Source: Acidobacteriota bacterium (GTDB lineage Bacteria > Acidobacteriota > Blastocatellia > Pyrinomonadales > Pyrinomonadaceae). Taken from it: DNA of 64,000 bases. How positions within the stretch are numbered: position 1 is the first letter of the stretch; each line of letters begins with the position of its first letter. Of the stretch, positions 1 to 8,298 are shown one piece after another. Where the stretch lies: positions 248,001 to 312,000 of the forward strand of contig JAHBSK010000004.1 of NCBI GenBank assembly GCA_019639175.1, read 5' to 3'. The position numbers were made by a program, and so were the translations under genes. Under the pieces are notes generated by a model, which was not told the DNA's origin, ran no database searches, and was given only the letters and a program-made list of their open reading frames with translations.

Positions 1-368
1 AAAGTAGGAATATATCCAAGCTGACCGTCGGCAACCAGCTTTTCTGAGGTTTGCCTTACAACAGTGCCGAGCCGTGCAAATTCCTGTTCGCTTATATCCT
101 CTCCGTTGAGCCTTACGCGCTCGGTTATCGAAACCAGGTGCGGCGATGTATAAAGCCCCGTTTTGATGCCCGCTTCCCTGCATATCGAATCGAGAAACGC
201 ACACACGGAGCCTTTCCCGTTGGTTCCGGCGACCTGCACCTTTACATAATTCTTTTGCGGTTCGCCGAGAGCGGCCAGCAATGTGGTGATATTTTCCAGC
301 CCCAGCTTCATCGCCTCGACCTCATTGCCAAGCGACAGAAGATATTGTGTTGCTTCGCTGAAATTCAT
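1..368 (-). CDS. folC: Folylpolyglutamate synthase / dihydrofolate synthase, N-terminal part (cut by window edge)
   Basis: The reverse strand reads from an ATG at 368 through the left edge of the window without a stop (about 122 residues). The protein begins MNFSEATQYLLSLGNEVE and contains VAGTNGKGSVCAFLDSI, the P-loop of Mur-ligase-type FolC enzymes, followed by TGLYTSPHLVSITERVRLNG, the conserved substrate-binding stretch. FolC adds glutamate to dihydropteroate or folates, using ATP, in the cytoplasm. The Mur-ligase central and C-terminal domains lie outside the window. Identity rests on the P-loop and the SPHL motif; whether the enzyme does both reactions cannot be seen from this part. Confidence 0.9.
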   Translation of the reverse strand, partial: MNFSEATQYLLSLGNEVEAMKLGLENITTLLAALGEPQKNYVKVQVAGTNGKGSVCAFLDSICREAGIKTGLYTSPHLVSITERVRLNGEDISEQEFARLGTVVRQTSEKLVADGQLGYIPT

Positions 369-382
369 GGTCGGCGGCCGGT

Positions 383-1276
383 CTATTTTGTAACGTGTTC
401 GAGCGCTTCTTTGAGGGTTGGCAATTTGAATTCAAATCCGATGTCTGTCAGACGTTTTGGAATAGCTCGGCGGCTTTCCAGCAGAAGCGTTTGCCCCATT
501 TCACCCAACGCGAGGTTTACGGCAAATTCAGGCAAAGGCAAGAACGTAGGACGATATATAACCTCACCGAGGGTCTTGGTGAACTCCTCATTTGTGACCG
601 GATTTGGCGACGTTGCGTTGACCGCACCGCGAAGCTCATTATTATCGACCGCAAATGCGATCACACGAACGATATCATCCAGCGTTATCCAGCACATCCA
701 CTGTTTTCCGCTGCCGACCACGCCGCCGACACCGAATTTGAACGGCGTCAGCATTGTTGCCAACGCGCCGCCCTTTGAGGAAAGCACCATTGCGGTACGC
801 AGTATCACCGTGCGGATACCGGCGTCCTCGGCACGTCGCGCCTCCGCCTCCCAGCCCTTACAGACCTCAGCCAAAAATGTGTCGCCGGCTTTGTCCGTCT
901 CGGTCTTTACCTCGTCGTCGGTGTCACCGTAAAAATCTATACCGGACATTGAGACCAGAACCGTCGGACGTTTTTCCAACTTAAACAGGTCATTGACCAG
1001 AGCCTTTGTCCCTTTAACACGGCTGTCGCGAATAGCCGCCTTTTTATCATCGGTCCATCGCAAACCGCTGATGCCCTCACCGGCAAGATGTATCACCGCG
1101 TCAAGCCCTTCAAGACGCTCAAGGTCTTCCGGCTTAAAACCATCCTCGGCACTCCATGTGATCTGCTCAGGCTTTCGGGCTTCGCCGCGGGTAGCCAGCA
1201 AAAGGTCGTGGCCGCGATAGACCGTCTGCAATTCGGTCCCTATTAGACCGCCCGCTCCTGTGATCAATATCTTCAT
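383..1276 (-). CDS. TIGR01777 family sugar-nucleotide epimerase-like protein (SDR39U1 type)
   Basis: A 297-residue extended short-chain dehydrogenase. The start is put at ATG 1276 because the protein then opens with MKILITGAGGLIG, the Rossmann NAD(P)-binding motif; an upstream ATG at 1330 would add 18 unrelated residues and overlap the next gene. Further family marks are VIHLAGEGISGLRWTDDKK and SRVKGTKALV in the first half, and a C-terminal DUF1731-like tail ending in the conserved RAIPKRLTDIGFEFKLPTL pattern. Members of this family are annotated as epimerases but their substrate is generally unknown. It lies 14 bp from folC and 28 bp from the cytochrome gene, so the three are probably cotranscribed. 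Confidence 0.88.
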   Translation of the reverse strand: MKILITGAGGLIGTELQTVYRGHDLLLATRGEARKPEQITWSAEDGFKPEDLERLEGLDAVIHLAGEGISGLRWTDDKKAAIRDSRVKGTKALVNDLFKLEKRPTVLVSMSGIDFYGDTDDEVKTETDKAGDTFLAEVCKGWEAEARRAEDAGIRTVILRTAMVLSSKGGALATMLTPFKFGVGGVVGSGKQWMCWITLDDIVRVIAFAVDNNELRGAVNATSPNPVTNEEFTKTLGEVIYRPTFLPLPEFAVNLALGEMGQTLLLESRRAIPKRLTDIGFEFKLPTLKEALEHVTK

Positions 1277-1304
1277 ATCAACAATCTCCGCAAAATCGCC
1301 AATT

Positions 1305-1661
1305 TCATTTCCCTTTGCGAAGGTCTTCACGGATCAGCTTGACCAAAAGCCTCATCTCGCGTTCGGTCAGTTGGGTGCGGAAGGGTGTCATCCCGTTGCC
1401 GCCGTCCGCTATCTGTGAGTATATCTGAGCTTCGGAGACGGCCTTAAAATCGCCGTGACGAAGACTTGGAACGACCGTGCCGTCATCTATCGTTTTCCCT
1501 TCGCCCTCAGGGCCGTGGCAAATGGCGCAATTCTGACGAAACAATGATGCCTCGTAGGCACGGCTGTTCGCGATGGAGTATTGCCCGTCACCGCCCACAA
1601 AACAGGCGGCAAGCCCAAACACCGCGAATAAAAATATCAGAACGATCTTCAGGCGATACAT
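1305..1661 (-). CDS. Small c-type cytochrome lipoprotein
   Basis: A 118-residue protein with a hydrophobic signal (MYRLKIVLIFLFAVFG) ending in a lipobox-like LAAC, so it is probably lipid-anchored outside the inner membrane. One haem-binding CxxCH motif is present as CAICHGPEGEG. The distal Met ligand is likely in the GGNGMTPFRTQLT segment, and the C-terminal helix EREMRLLVKLIREDL is typical of class I cytochrome c domains. It would carry electrons in the periplasm; its partner is unknown. It sits between an epimerase-like gene and an acyl-CoA ligase, which gives no clear pathway. Confidence 0.85.
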   Translation of the reverse strand: MYRLKIVLIFLFAVFGLAACFVGGDGQYSIANSRAYEASLFRQNCAICHGPEGEGKTIDDGTVVPSLRHGDFKAVSEAQIYSQIADGGNGMTPFRTQLTEREMRLLVKLIREDLRKGK

Positions 1662-1668
1662 CTGCCTT

Positions 1669-3261
1669 TTATTTAGCCTCTTCCTTTAATGCCCGTTTGA
1701 ATATCTTGCCGGTTCCGCCTATCGGCAGGCTGTCCCGAAATTCCACATAACGCGGATATTTATTTGCCGCAAACTGCCCCTTGCACCAATCGATAAAATC
1801 CGCGTCGGACAGTTGATGCCCTTCTTTCAGCACGACGAAAGCCTTTACTTCCTCGCCCATTTTCTCGTCAGGCACGCCGATGACCGCACACAGCGAAACC
1901 GCCGGATGAGTTAGAATGACCTCTTCAAGTTCGCGCGGATAGATATTGTATCCTCCGCGAAGGATCATATCCTTTTTGCGGTCAACTATGGCGAGATAGC
2001 CCTCTTCATCCATGATGCCGATGTCGCCGCTGTGGAACCATCCGTTCTTGAATGCTTCGGCGGTCGCTTCGGGACGTTTATAATAGCCTTTCATTACATT
2101 GGTGCCGCGAATGACGACCTCGCCTCGCTCACCTCTCGGCACTTCGTTGTCATTTTCATCGAAGCATTTTACATCAACACCAAAGATCGCCTGGCCGACC
2201 GTTCCAGGTTTTGACGGCCTCTCAAAGTGGTTGAAGCACGCCAAAGGCGATGTTTCTGAAAGGCCGTAGCCTTCCAATATTCTCACGCCAAATTTAGCTT
2301 CAAAAGCTTTCATTACCTCGACCGGCATCGGCGCGCCGCCGGAGTTCCAGACCTTCATGTTCGCGGCTATCTCAGCCACTTCATAGCCTGTCTCATCAGC
2401 AAATTTCAAAAGCGCCCAATACATCGTCGGCACGCCGACCCAGAAATTGACCTTCTCCTTCGCCATTGTGTCGAGCGTTGCCTGCGGCTCAAATCGCGGC
2501 AAAAGCACGACCCGGTTTCCCGCATAGATATTGGTATTCATCTGAACGGTTTGGCCTGTTGTGTGAAAAAGCGGAAGCGTGATCAATACCGTTTTTTGCT
2601 CGCCGTCTGTAAAATCAAGCACCGGCAGATGAATGCTGTATGTCGTTACGATATTCGACCACAGATTCAAATGCGTGAGTTCGGCGCCTTTCGGCTGGCC
2701 CGTGGTGCCTGAGGTGTAAAGTATCGCGCAGGTATCGTTTGGCGATGTCGGATGTATCTCAAACTCTGACGGCTGCATGCCGATCAGCTGCGTCAGCGTT
2801 TTATGGCCTTCTATCGGCGATGCTCCCATCATGTCCTTCGTCATCACGATCAGATGCTCGCATGTCTCAACTTCGTCGAACGCCGTTTTGGTCGATGCTC
2901 CCATCGGCAGTTCCGGCGTCCCTTCAAAAACAAATACGGCTTTGGCGTCAGAATCGCGCAGGTGATATTCGATCTCTCTGGGCGTAAAAAGGACGCAGAT
3001 CGGAACCACCACCGCTCCGGCCTTCAATATCCCATAATAGACGATCGGGAAATAAGGCAGGTTCGGGCAATTCAAAGCGACTTTGTCGCCGGGTTTGATG
3101 CCCATTTCGACCAGGGCATTTGCCACCTTGTTGGTCATTGCTTCCAGTTCTCCGTACGTCATCCGCACGTCATTCCACACTATCGCCTCCTTTTGCGGAG
3201 CCAAACGGGCATGATGAGTGACGATGGAAGCCAGGTTCAGTGTCGTAGCCGAATATTCCAT
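1669..3261 (-). CDS. Long-chain fatty-acid-CoA ligase (AMP-forming)
   Basis: A 530-residue ANL-superfamily enzyme of usual length. The AMP-binding P-loop YTSGTTGQPKGAELTH is near residue 185, the A5 motif GYGLSETSP near 335, and the A7/A8 region (HSGDIG, then VDRKKDMILRGGYNIYPRELE) near 410-440. The catalytic Lys near the C-terminus is in GGTGKIFKRAL. It would activate a carboxylic acid, most likely a long-chain fatty acid, to its CoA thioester for beta-oxidation or lipid synthesis. Chain length cannot be read from sequence. It is in the same orientation as its neighbours, 7 bp from the cytochrome gene and 61 bp from nadB. Confidence 0.9.
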   Translation of the reverse strand: MEYSATTLNLASIVTHHARLAPQKEAIVWNDVRMTYGELEAMTNKVANALVEMGIKPGDKVALNCPNLPYFPIVYYGILKAGAVVVPICVLFTPREIEYHLRDSDAKAVFVFEGTPELPMGASTKTAFDEVETCEHLIVMTKDMMGASPIEGHKTLTQLIGMQPSEFEIHPTSPNDTCAILYTSGTTGQPKGAELTHLNLWSNIVTTYSIHLPVLDFTDGEQKTVLITLPLFHTTGQTVQMNTNIYAGNRVVLLPRFEPQATLDTMAKEKVNFWVGVPTMYWALLKFADETGYEVAEIAANMKVWNSGGAPMPVEVMKAFEAKFGVRILEGYGLSETSPLACFNHFERPSKPGTVGQAIFGVDVKCFDENDNEVPRGERGEVVIRGTNVMKGYYKRPEATAEAFKNGWFHSGDIGIMDEEGYLAIVDRKKDMILRGGYNIYPRELEEVILTHPAVSLCAVIGVPDEKMGEEVKAFVVLKEGHQLSDADFIDWCKGQFAANKYPRYVEFRDSLPIGGTGKIFKRALKEEAK

Positions 3262-3322
3262 AGGTTTACAGTATGTTCGCCTTATTTGTTTGATGAGCTG
3301 ATGTATGCGTTATATGCAGACA

Positions 3323-4903
3323 TTATAACCTATTTTGGTCAAAATCCACTGTCTCCGCTCCGGTTATCTCCTCGCTCATCTTTTGAACGGAATGCACACG
3401 CCATGACGGGTCGGATTCCGGAAAATCGCTTCTGAAATGTCCGCCGCGCGATTCCTCACGCCAAAGGGCCGCTCGCGAAACCAGCAACGCCAGCATCACA
3501 AAATTTGCGGACGATGTACTGAGTCCTGACGACGCTATCTGCTCAAATTCGGTGATGGCCCGCCGCAGCGATGCCTTGTCACGCAAGATGCCGACGCGTT
3601 CCCACATCAGGCGTTTGACGCGCTTGCGAACAGCGGTCGCTATTCCCGTCTGTGATGCCGGGCCGGAGGCATTGGCCGCGAGGTCAGGTTCACTGATGCC
3701 GGACATCTGGAATGATGCGTTTTCAAGCGCTGCCTCGCCTGCCCGAGCGCCGAAAACAAGGCCTTCGAGCAGCGAATTTGACGCAAGCCGATTGGCACCG
3801 TGAACACCGGTACAGGCGACCTCGCCCGCCGCGTAAAGCCCCGGCACGGTCGTTCGCCCCCAGAGGTCGGTCCTGACGCCGCCCATGCAATAATGCGAAG
3901 CGGGCGAAACAGGCAGCATCTGCTGAGATATATCAAGGCCGAAATAACGGCACGTCTCGTCGATCTTGGGGAAACGTTCGCGCAGGAATTTGCCGTCAAG
4001 CGCCGTCATGTCCAGATAAACGAACCGCGAACCCGTCCGGCGCATTTCGGCCACGATGGAACGGGAAACTATGTCACGCGGAGCAAGTTCGAGGCGTTCA
4101 TCATATCGTTCCATGAACCTTTCGCCCAGCACATTCCGCAAGATGCCGCCTTCGCCGCGCATTGCCTCGGACAGCAAAAATCTCGGTGCTCCTTCAACGC
4201 TCAACGCGGTTGGGTGAAACTGTATGAACTCCATATCCGCCATGTCCGCGCCGACGCGATATGCCATAGCCATGCCGTCGCCGGTGGCAACCGGAGGATT
4301 TGTCGTGTGCTGGTAAAGCTGGCCGGCTCCGCCCGTACAGAGAATTACCGCTTTGGCAAATACCTCACGCGGAGCGCGCAGGATGGGATCGAGATAACGA
4401 ACGCCGACGCATCGCCCGTCTTTGATGATAAGGCTCTCTGTCGCTGAGAATGGCAGCAAATTGATGTTAGGCTCAACGCCGGCTCGGGCAATAAGCGAGC
4501 GGACGATCTCCTTTCCGGTGGAATCGCCGTGAGCGTGCAAGATCCTTCGCCGCGAATGGGCTGCCTCCTGTGTGAAGATCAGATCGCTGCCTTCGCGGTC
4601 AAATTCGGTTCCCCAATCTATCAACTGCTTTATGTAACGCGTGCCTTCTGTGACAAGCACCTCGACAGCGGCTTCGTCGCACAAACCGGCTCCGGCAACC
4701 AGTGTGTCGCCCTCGTGCAGTTCCGCCGTGTCGTCATCCGAAAGAACGACCGCGACGCCGCCCTGAGCATATTCGGTATTTGATTCGCTTGCCTTGTCCT
4801 TGGTCAGAACCGTTACGTCGGCGCCGCTTTCCGCCAAAGCGACGGATGCCCGCAACCCCGCGACACCGCTGCCGATAACGATGAAATCCGTGACCTTGGC
4901 CAT
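3323..4903 (-). CDS. nadB: L-aspartate oxidase
   Basis: A 526-residue flavoprotein of the succinate dehydrogenase/fumarate reductase flavoprotein family. The FAD-binding motif GSGVAGLRASVALAESG is at the N-terminus. Diagnostic NadB segments follow: SNTEYAQGGVAV, EFIQFHPTAL, SEAMRGEGGILRN, and GVHGANRLASNSLLEGLVFG. It oxidises L-aspartate to iminoaspartate, the first step of de novo quinolinate and NAD synthesis, acting with NadA. NadA and NadC are not in this window. The enzyme matters for reading the kynurenine cluster further right, because NadB supplies a separate bacterial route to quinolinate. Confidence 0.93.
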   Translation of the reverse strand: MAKVTDFIVIGSGVAGLRASVALAESGADVTVLTKDKASESNTEYAQGGVAVVLSDDDTAELHEGDTLVAGAGLCDEAAVEVLVTEGTRYIKQLIDWGTEFDREGSDLIFTQEAAHSRRRILHAHGDSTGKEIVRSLIARAGVEPNINLLPFSATESLIIKDGRCVGVRYLDPILRAPREVFAKAVILCTGGAGQLYQHTTNPPVATGDGMAMAYRVGADMADMEFIQFHPTALSVEGAPRFLLSEAMRGEGGILRNVLGERFMERYDERLELAPRDIVSRSIVAEMRRTGSRFVYLDMTALDGKFLRERFPKIDETCRYFGLDISQQMLPVSPASHYCMGGVRTDLWGRTTVPGLYAAGEVACTGVHGANRLASNSLLEGLVFGARAGEAALENASFQMSGISEPDLAANASGPASQTGIATAVRKRVKRLMWERVGILRDKASLRRAITEFEQIASSGLSTSSANFVMLALLVSRAALWREESRGGHFRSDFPESDPSWRVHSVQKMSEEITGAETVDFDQNRL

Positions 4904-4952
4904 TAACCAAAATGTAACAGATTAAGGATGCCGCCGCCATCTCGCCCGGCTT

Positions 4953-5393
4953 TCAAAAGAAACCCTTCGTCAGGTTTATGTCATATTCAAGATAGGCTTT
5001 CAAGGCACAGCAGACGTGCATCCATCCGGCGCAGTTGTCGTATGAATGCTTGAGCCCGGTTTCGTCGCGGCTCCAGCCGGATTCGCTTATCGAGACCATC
5101 GTTTCCTCATCGCCCAATGCCTCGAATCTGATCTCGACCCGCGTCATCACATCGCCGTCATGGGCAAGCCATTCGAATGCGATAAGCTCGTTCTTTACCG
5201 TTTCCTTTACATGCACCTCATAAGGCTTGGGCCAGTAATCCCACTCCCATATAACGGTGGTTCCGGCATCCAACGGGCCGCTGGCGCTTTTTGTCGCGAA
5301 ATATTTTTCCAGCTTCCGCGGGTTGTAAACGGCATCGAACACTTCAGCGACGGGTTTCTGAATTTTTGCCTGCACACGAAATTTTAATTCCAT
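4953..5393 (-). CDS. SRPBCC (AHSA1-like) domain protein
   Basis: A 146-residue single-domain protein of the START/Bet v1-like fold. The N-terminal strand MELKFRVQAKIQKPVAEVFDAVY and the C-terminal SGWMHV-like stretch (AGWMHVCCALKAYLEYDI) are typical of Aha1/SRPBCC proteins. These bind hydrophobic ligands or act as regulatory partners; the ligand is unknown here. It lies 3 bp downstream of a close paralogue (5397-5888) with the same opening MELKF and the same closing INL pattern, so the pair arose by tandem duplication and is almost certainly one transcript. The divergent ArsR gene suggests control by it, a common genomic pairing. Confidence 0.85.
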   Translation of the reverse strand: MELKFRVQAKIQKPVAEVFDAVYNPRKLEKYFATKSASGPLDAGTTVIWEWDYWPKPYEVHVKETVKNELIAFEWLAHDGDVMTRVEIRFEALGDEETMVSISESGWSRDETGLKHSYDNCAGWMHVCCALKAYLEYDINLTKGFF

Positions 5394-5396
5394 ATC

Positions 5397-5888
5397 TCAT
5401 TCCTTTATCGTATCGAGAAACTCTTCTGTCTTGTATAAACCTGAGTATGCACCTTTGCGAAGGTTGATGCCGTATTCGACATACGCTTTTAATGCCGACA
5501 CCATCTGAGACCAGCCCATGCAGTTTAGATAAGAACTGTTCAGGTCGTCCTGCGTTTCGCGCCAGCCGCTTTCGCGAATGCGTACTATTGTGTCGTCATC
5601 GTCAGCCACGAACTCGATCTCGACGATGGTCTGCAAGCCCTTTGCACCTTCCCATTCAAGGACGATCAATTCATTTCGCACGAGCCGTTTGACCACTACC
5701 GGAAATCTGAACTCCTCATCGCCCGGATTGTCCGCAAATGCCCATTCAACGGTCGTTCCTTCGTCAAGCGGAGCGCTCGCGCCGCCATTGGTGAAATATC
5801 CGCTGAGCTTTTCCGGCTTGTAAACAGCGTCGAAAACCTCCGCGACCGGTTTCTGTATCTTTGTCTGCACCTTGAATTTCAATTCCAT
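5397..5888 (-). CDS. SRPBCC (AHSA1-like) domain protein, tandem paralogue
   Basis: A 163-residue SRPBCC protein. The start is fixed at ATG 5888 by a strong ribosome-binding site (AAAGGAGGAAGTT directly upstream); the longer open frame to 5939 lacks one. The protein begins MELKFKVQTKIQKPVAEVFD, nearly identical to its neighbour at 4953-5393, and has the family's WSQMVSALKAYVEYGINLRKG C-terminal helix. It is the first gene of a two-gene unit facing away from an ArsR repressor 124 bp away. Known ArsR-SRPBCC pairs suggest a ligand-responsive or stress-responsive module; the signal is unknown. Confidence 0.86.
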   Translation of the reverse strand: MELKFKVQTKIQKPVAEVFDAVYKPEKLSGYFTNGGASAPLDEGTTVEWAFADNPGDEEFRFPVVVKRLVRNELIVLEWEGAKGLQTIVEIEFVADDDDTIVRIRESGWRETQDDLNSSYLNCMGWSQMVSALKAYVEYGINLRKGAYSGLYKTEEFLDTIKE

Positions 5889-5940
5889 AACTTCCTCCTT
5901 TTGTTCCGAGTCCTGCGTTGGGCAGTATTCTTTACACAAA

Positions 5941-5962
5941 GGGCCGCCTAAAGGCGGGACTC
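5941..5962. repeat. Half copy of the CCGCCTAAAGGCGG dispersed repeat
   Basis: The sequence GCCGCCTAAAGGCGGGACTC is the reverse complement of the first half of the element found inside kynureninase at 20094-20152. It forms a small hairpin (CCGCCT/AGGCGG) in the divergent promoter region between the SRPBCC and ArsR genes. Confidence 0.7.
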
Positions 5963-5996
5963 AAAACTTTGAACTTTTTAAGAGCGCTGAGTATAT

Positions 5997-6012
5997 GTTA
6001 TAATTTTATAAC
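5997..6012 (+). promoter_or_regulatory. Perfect palindrome with embedded -10 box abutting the ArsR start codon
   Basis: GTTATAATTTTATAAC is a perfect inverted repeat (GTTATAA, 2-nt spacer, TTATAAC) whose last base directly precedes the ATG at 6013. It contains the consensus -10 hexamer TATAAT at 5999-6004, so transcription would begin at about 6011-6013 and the arsR-like mRNA would be leaderless or nearly so. Inference: this is the autoregulatory operator, where repressor binding would cover the -10 box. No convincing -35 box is visible. Confidence 0.6.
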
Positions 6013-6339
6013 ATGTCAAGGAAAAAAAATGATGATCTGATATATAAGGCGCTTGCGGACAGCCGACGGCGCGAGATACTGGACATTTTGAAGGATGAAC
6101 CGAGAACGACCGGCGACATCTGCTCCTATTTTAAGAAGCTAGACCGCTGTACGGTCATGCAGCACCTAGGTGTACTGGAAAAAGCCGGACTGGTGATAAC
6201 CCAAAAAAAGGGACGAAACAAATGGAATTACCTGAACGCCGTCCCGATACGCGAAATTTACGACCGCTGGATAAATCAATACGCTTCACCCTCGGTTACA
6301 ATGCTGACAAAGCTGAAACGCGATCTTGAGCGAAAATAA
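6013..6339 (+). CDS. ArsR family winged-helix transcriptional regulator
   Basis: A 108-residue protein with the ArsR/SmtB winged helix: ALADSRRREILDILKDEPRTT, then the recognition helix region KLDRCTVMQHLGVLEKAGLV and the wing TQKKGRNKWNYLN. No metal-binding Cys cluster (such as CVC) is present, so it belongs to the non-metal branch often paired with SRPBCC (AHSA1) genes, as here on the opposite strand. It most likely represses itself and the divergent SRPBCC pair. The start codon sits immediately after a palindrome containing a -10 box, with no ribosome-binding site, which suggests leaderless translation. Confidence 0.9.
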   Translation: MSRKKNDDLIYKALADSRRREILDILKDEPRTTGDICSYFKKLDRCTVMQHLGVLEKAGLVITQKKGRNKWNYLNAVPIREIYDRWINQYASPSVTMLTKLKRDLERK

Positions 6340-6346
6340 AAAGAGG

Positions 6347-6480
6347 ATGTCTGAAAGGTCAGATCAGTTCTGTGTATTTCGGTTTTGTGTCTGTGCATTC
6401 TGTGGTATTTCCTGTATTTACAGGATCTTTACCACAGAATTCACAAAACGAAGACACAGAATATGACCTTTCAGACACCC
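6347..6480. repeat. Dispersed palindrome family A, copy 1 (about 130 bp hairpin)
   Basis: A long imperfect inverted repeat. The outer arms are TGTCTGAAAGGTCA (6349-6362) and TGACCTTTCAGACA (6464-6477); the inner arms contain ATTCTGTGGTA/TACCACAGAAT around the centre CCTGTATTTACAGG. Related copies lie at 40862, 42852 and 50270. It fills the space between the convergent ArsR and LysM genes and could act as a bidirectional terminator. Confidence 0.8.
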
Positions 6481-6507
6481 TCATTTGTTCATTTGCATGA
6501 ACTGATG

Positions 6508-6885
6508 CTATTGCGGGATCTTCAATTCCTGTCCCGGATAGATCTTGTCCGGGTGATTGAGGATGTCGCGGTTGTGGTCCCAGATGGCCTTCCACTGGAT
6601 GCCGTATTTGTTGGCGATCTTGGTCAGGTTATCGCCTGAAACGACGGTGTAAGTATGGCCGCCGCCACCGGCAGCAGCCGCGGACGTCTGTATGTTAAGA
6701 ACGAGATCACCTGAACGAAATTCAGGATCAAGACGTTCGTATTCTGCCCACAAAGCGTTCTTGGCTTCATCATCAGGAGCTGTACCCGTGACATAAAGCA
6801 CGGTGTCGCTCTCATTCAGTTCATAGGTCGTGCCGTTCTGATTGGCAAGATCAAGTAGTGTTTGATATTTCTCTTGTAATGACAT
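6508..6885 (-). CDS. BON-like and LysM domain protein (Kbp/YgaU type)
   Basis: A 125-residue protein. The C-terminal LysM domain is clear: HTYTVVSGDNLTKIANKYG, then DHNRDILNHPDKIYPGQELKIP, the typical peptidoglycan-binding pattern. The N-terminal part (VLYVTGTAPDDEAKNALWAEY) resembles a truncated BON domain. The BON plus LysM order is that of E. coli Kbp (YgaU), a cytoplasmic potassium-binding protein. No signal peptide is visible, which fits Kbp rather than a cell-wall protein. A second BON gene lies immediately upstream on the same strand (19 bp gap), so they probably form an operon. A potassium-related role is only an analogy. Confidence 0.82.
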   Translation of the reverse strand: MSLQEKYQTLLDLANQNGTTYELNESDTVLYVTGTAPDDEAKNALWAEYERLDPEFRSGDLVLNIQTSAAAAGGGGHTYTVVSGDNLTKIANKYGIQWKAIWDHNRDILNHPDKIYPGQELKIPQ

Positions 6886-6904
6886 AATTGCCCTCCGGAT
6901 CCGC

Positions 6905-7381
6905 CTACTTGACGGTCAGCTTGTTCTCAACTTTCTTCGGCTTGGATTCGTTAGCCGCCTGCATGACCTTAGCAAGATCGTCTTTTTTAACGTCTCCGGT
7001 CAAAGTTACTACACCATCTGAAACGGCCACGGTGATTCCCGTAACGCCGGTCTTCTTAATGGCTTCGTTTACCGTGCCTTCGATCATCTTGTCGTCAGCG
7101 ACCGGAGCCGGCGGCGGAGCCTTTACGGTAATGTTGTTTGTAACTGATTTAATGCCTTCGACCGTTTTTGCCGAAGCTTCAGCCTTGTTCTTGATAGTAA
7201 TGTCTTCGATCTCACCCGTAAGAGTTGCAACGCCGCCGTTAACGGCAACCGTAACACCTGAGACACCGTCAGCCGTCAGTTTGCTCTCGACAGCCGTCTT
7301 AAGGTCGGCATCACTTTTGCCGCAGGCGGCTAAAAATGCGACCGCAGCGATAGTTAATACTGTTAAAAATTTGACTTTCAT
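6905..7381 (-). CDS. Lipoprotein with two BON domains
   Basis: A 158-residue protein with a signal peptide and lipobox (MKVKFLTVLTIAAVAFLAACGK; LAAC). Two BON repeats follow: residues about 25-90 (VTVAVNGGVATLTGEIED) and 95-158 (GITVAVSDGVVTLTGDVKK), separated by a short proline linker APPPAPVADD. BON domains of this type (OsmY-like) bind phospholipid surfaces and help protect the envelope under stress. The Cys suggests anchoring to a membrane on the periplasmic side. It is transcribed toward the BON-LysM gene. Confidence 0.88.
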   Translation of the reverse strand: MKVKFLTVLTIAAVAFLAACGKSDADLKTAVESKLTADGVSGVTVAVNGGVATLTGEIEDITIKNKAEASAKTVEGIKSVTNNITVKAPPPAPVADDKMIEGTVNEAIKKTGVTGITVAVSDGVVTLTGDVKKDDLAKVMQAANESKPKKVENKLTVK

Positions 7382-7563
7382 CTTCCCTCCAGAATTTTTA
7401 CATTCGAGGCCGCTGTAGGCTTTCTCGAACGCTCAGTTGAAATGTGAACGGACACACAAAATAAAACTTCCCTTTTTATCGGGCAATGGTTATTCAGACT
7501 GATCCGTTAAACCTATCTTGATTGATTAGAACTTTTTTTTCAACAAAAAAATCAAAATAAAAG

Positions 7564-8064
7564 CTAGAACATCTCTTCAGCGATCTGCGCCGCCACCTCA
7601 TAAGAGCTAAGCTCCGGCCTGACTATAAAATGCCAGTCCGCAAGGCAATAAACGGCCTGTCTCGATTCAAAAAGCCTCAGGGCCTCTCCCCTGTTGTTCG
7701 CCAGCGGCCGTTCCTTACGGGACTTTCTTATATTCTGCCAGCAGTGTTCAAATGTCGATTCCAGCCAGACGCTTGTAAAACCGCCCGAATGAATAAGTTC
7801 CCTGTTCGTTTCCACTGTCCACACACCGCCGCCCAGCGAGAGTATCCGCACATCGGGCTTTGCCAAAACCTCTTCAAGAGCCGCCGTTTCTATCAGGCGA
7901 TACGCCGGTTCGCCGTCCTGTCTGATGATATCGGGTATTTTCCGGCCTGTTCTCTTTTCGATGTGATCGTCCAGGTCAAGGCGGCGGCAACCGAGCGCTT
8001 TCGCGAGATGCCGTGAGACACTCGTTTTCCCGACTCCCATGAAGCCTGTCAACGCGATCCGCAT
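7564..8064 (-). CDS. aroK: Shikimate kinase
   Basis: A P-loop kinase opening MRIALTGFMGVGKTSVSRHL. The Walker A is GFMGVGKT, the shikimate-binding pair is LDLDDHIEKRTGRKI, the Walker-B-like loop is LSLGGGVW, and the adenine/lid region is RKSRKERPLANN. It phosphorylates shikimate in chorismate synthesis. I chose ATG 8064 since it gives the usual short N-terminus; in-frame ATGs at 8076 and 8088 are equally possible because the AAAGGA motif there overlaps the 8076 start. The C-terminus is about as long as other AroK proteins. It faces the BON genes and is 235 bp downstream of the FtsB-like gene, beyond a terminator. Confidence 0.92.
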   Translation of the reverse strand: MRIALTGFMGVGKTSVSRHLAKALGCRRLDLDDHIEKRTGRKIPDIIRQDGEPAYRLIETAALEEVLAKPDVRILSLGGGVWTVETNRELIHSGGFTSVWLESTFEHCWQNIRKSRKERPLANNRGEALRLFESRQAVYCLADWHFIVRPELSSYEVAAQIAEEMF

Positions 8065-8152
8065 TTCTGAAGTCATCCTTTGTTCCATTTCGCTTTTTAA
8101 GAATAACATGCCGCCGCGTCCTGATATGAGGCCGGACACGGCTTGCCGTCAT

Positions 8153-8194
8153 GTAAAAAGAAGAACAGCCTGTGTTTTCGGGAAACACAGGCTG
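8153..8194 (-). terminator. Rho-independent terminator after the phosphohexomutase/FtsB-like operon
   Basis: A perfect 12-bp stem (CAGCCTGTGTTT at 8166-8177, AAACACAGGCTG at 8183-8194) with a 5-nt loop. On the minus strand it is followed by CTTCTTTTTACAT, a T-rich tail. It lies downstream of 8299-8628 and just upstream of the aroK coding region. Confidence 0.85.
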
Positions 8195-8298
8195 CGAAAT
8201 TCGGAAGGTTTTCCTGTAGGCGATGCGGAAAAAGATAGGCAAAAGGCGGTTTTGTTTAGTGGTTGGTATTTGTCAACTGATAGACTTTTCCGCTTTAT

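Noticed and set aside
3323..4903. Reading nadB as a succinate dehydrogenase or fumarate reductase flavoprotein
   Set aside because: Length and the GVHGANRLASNSLLEGLVFG and QGGVAV segments fit NadB, and no sdhB or sdhC genes are adjacent.
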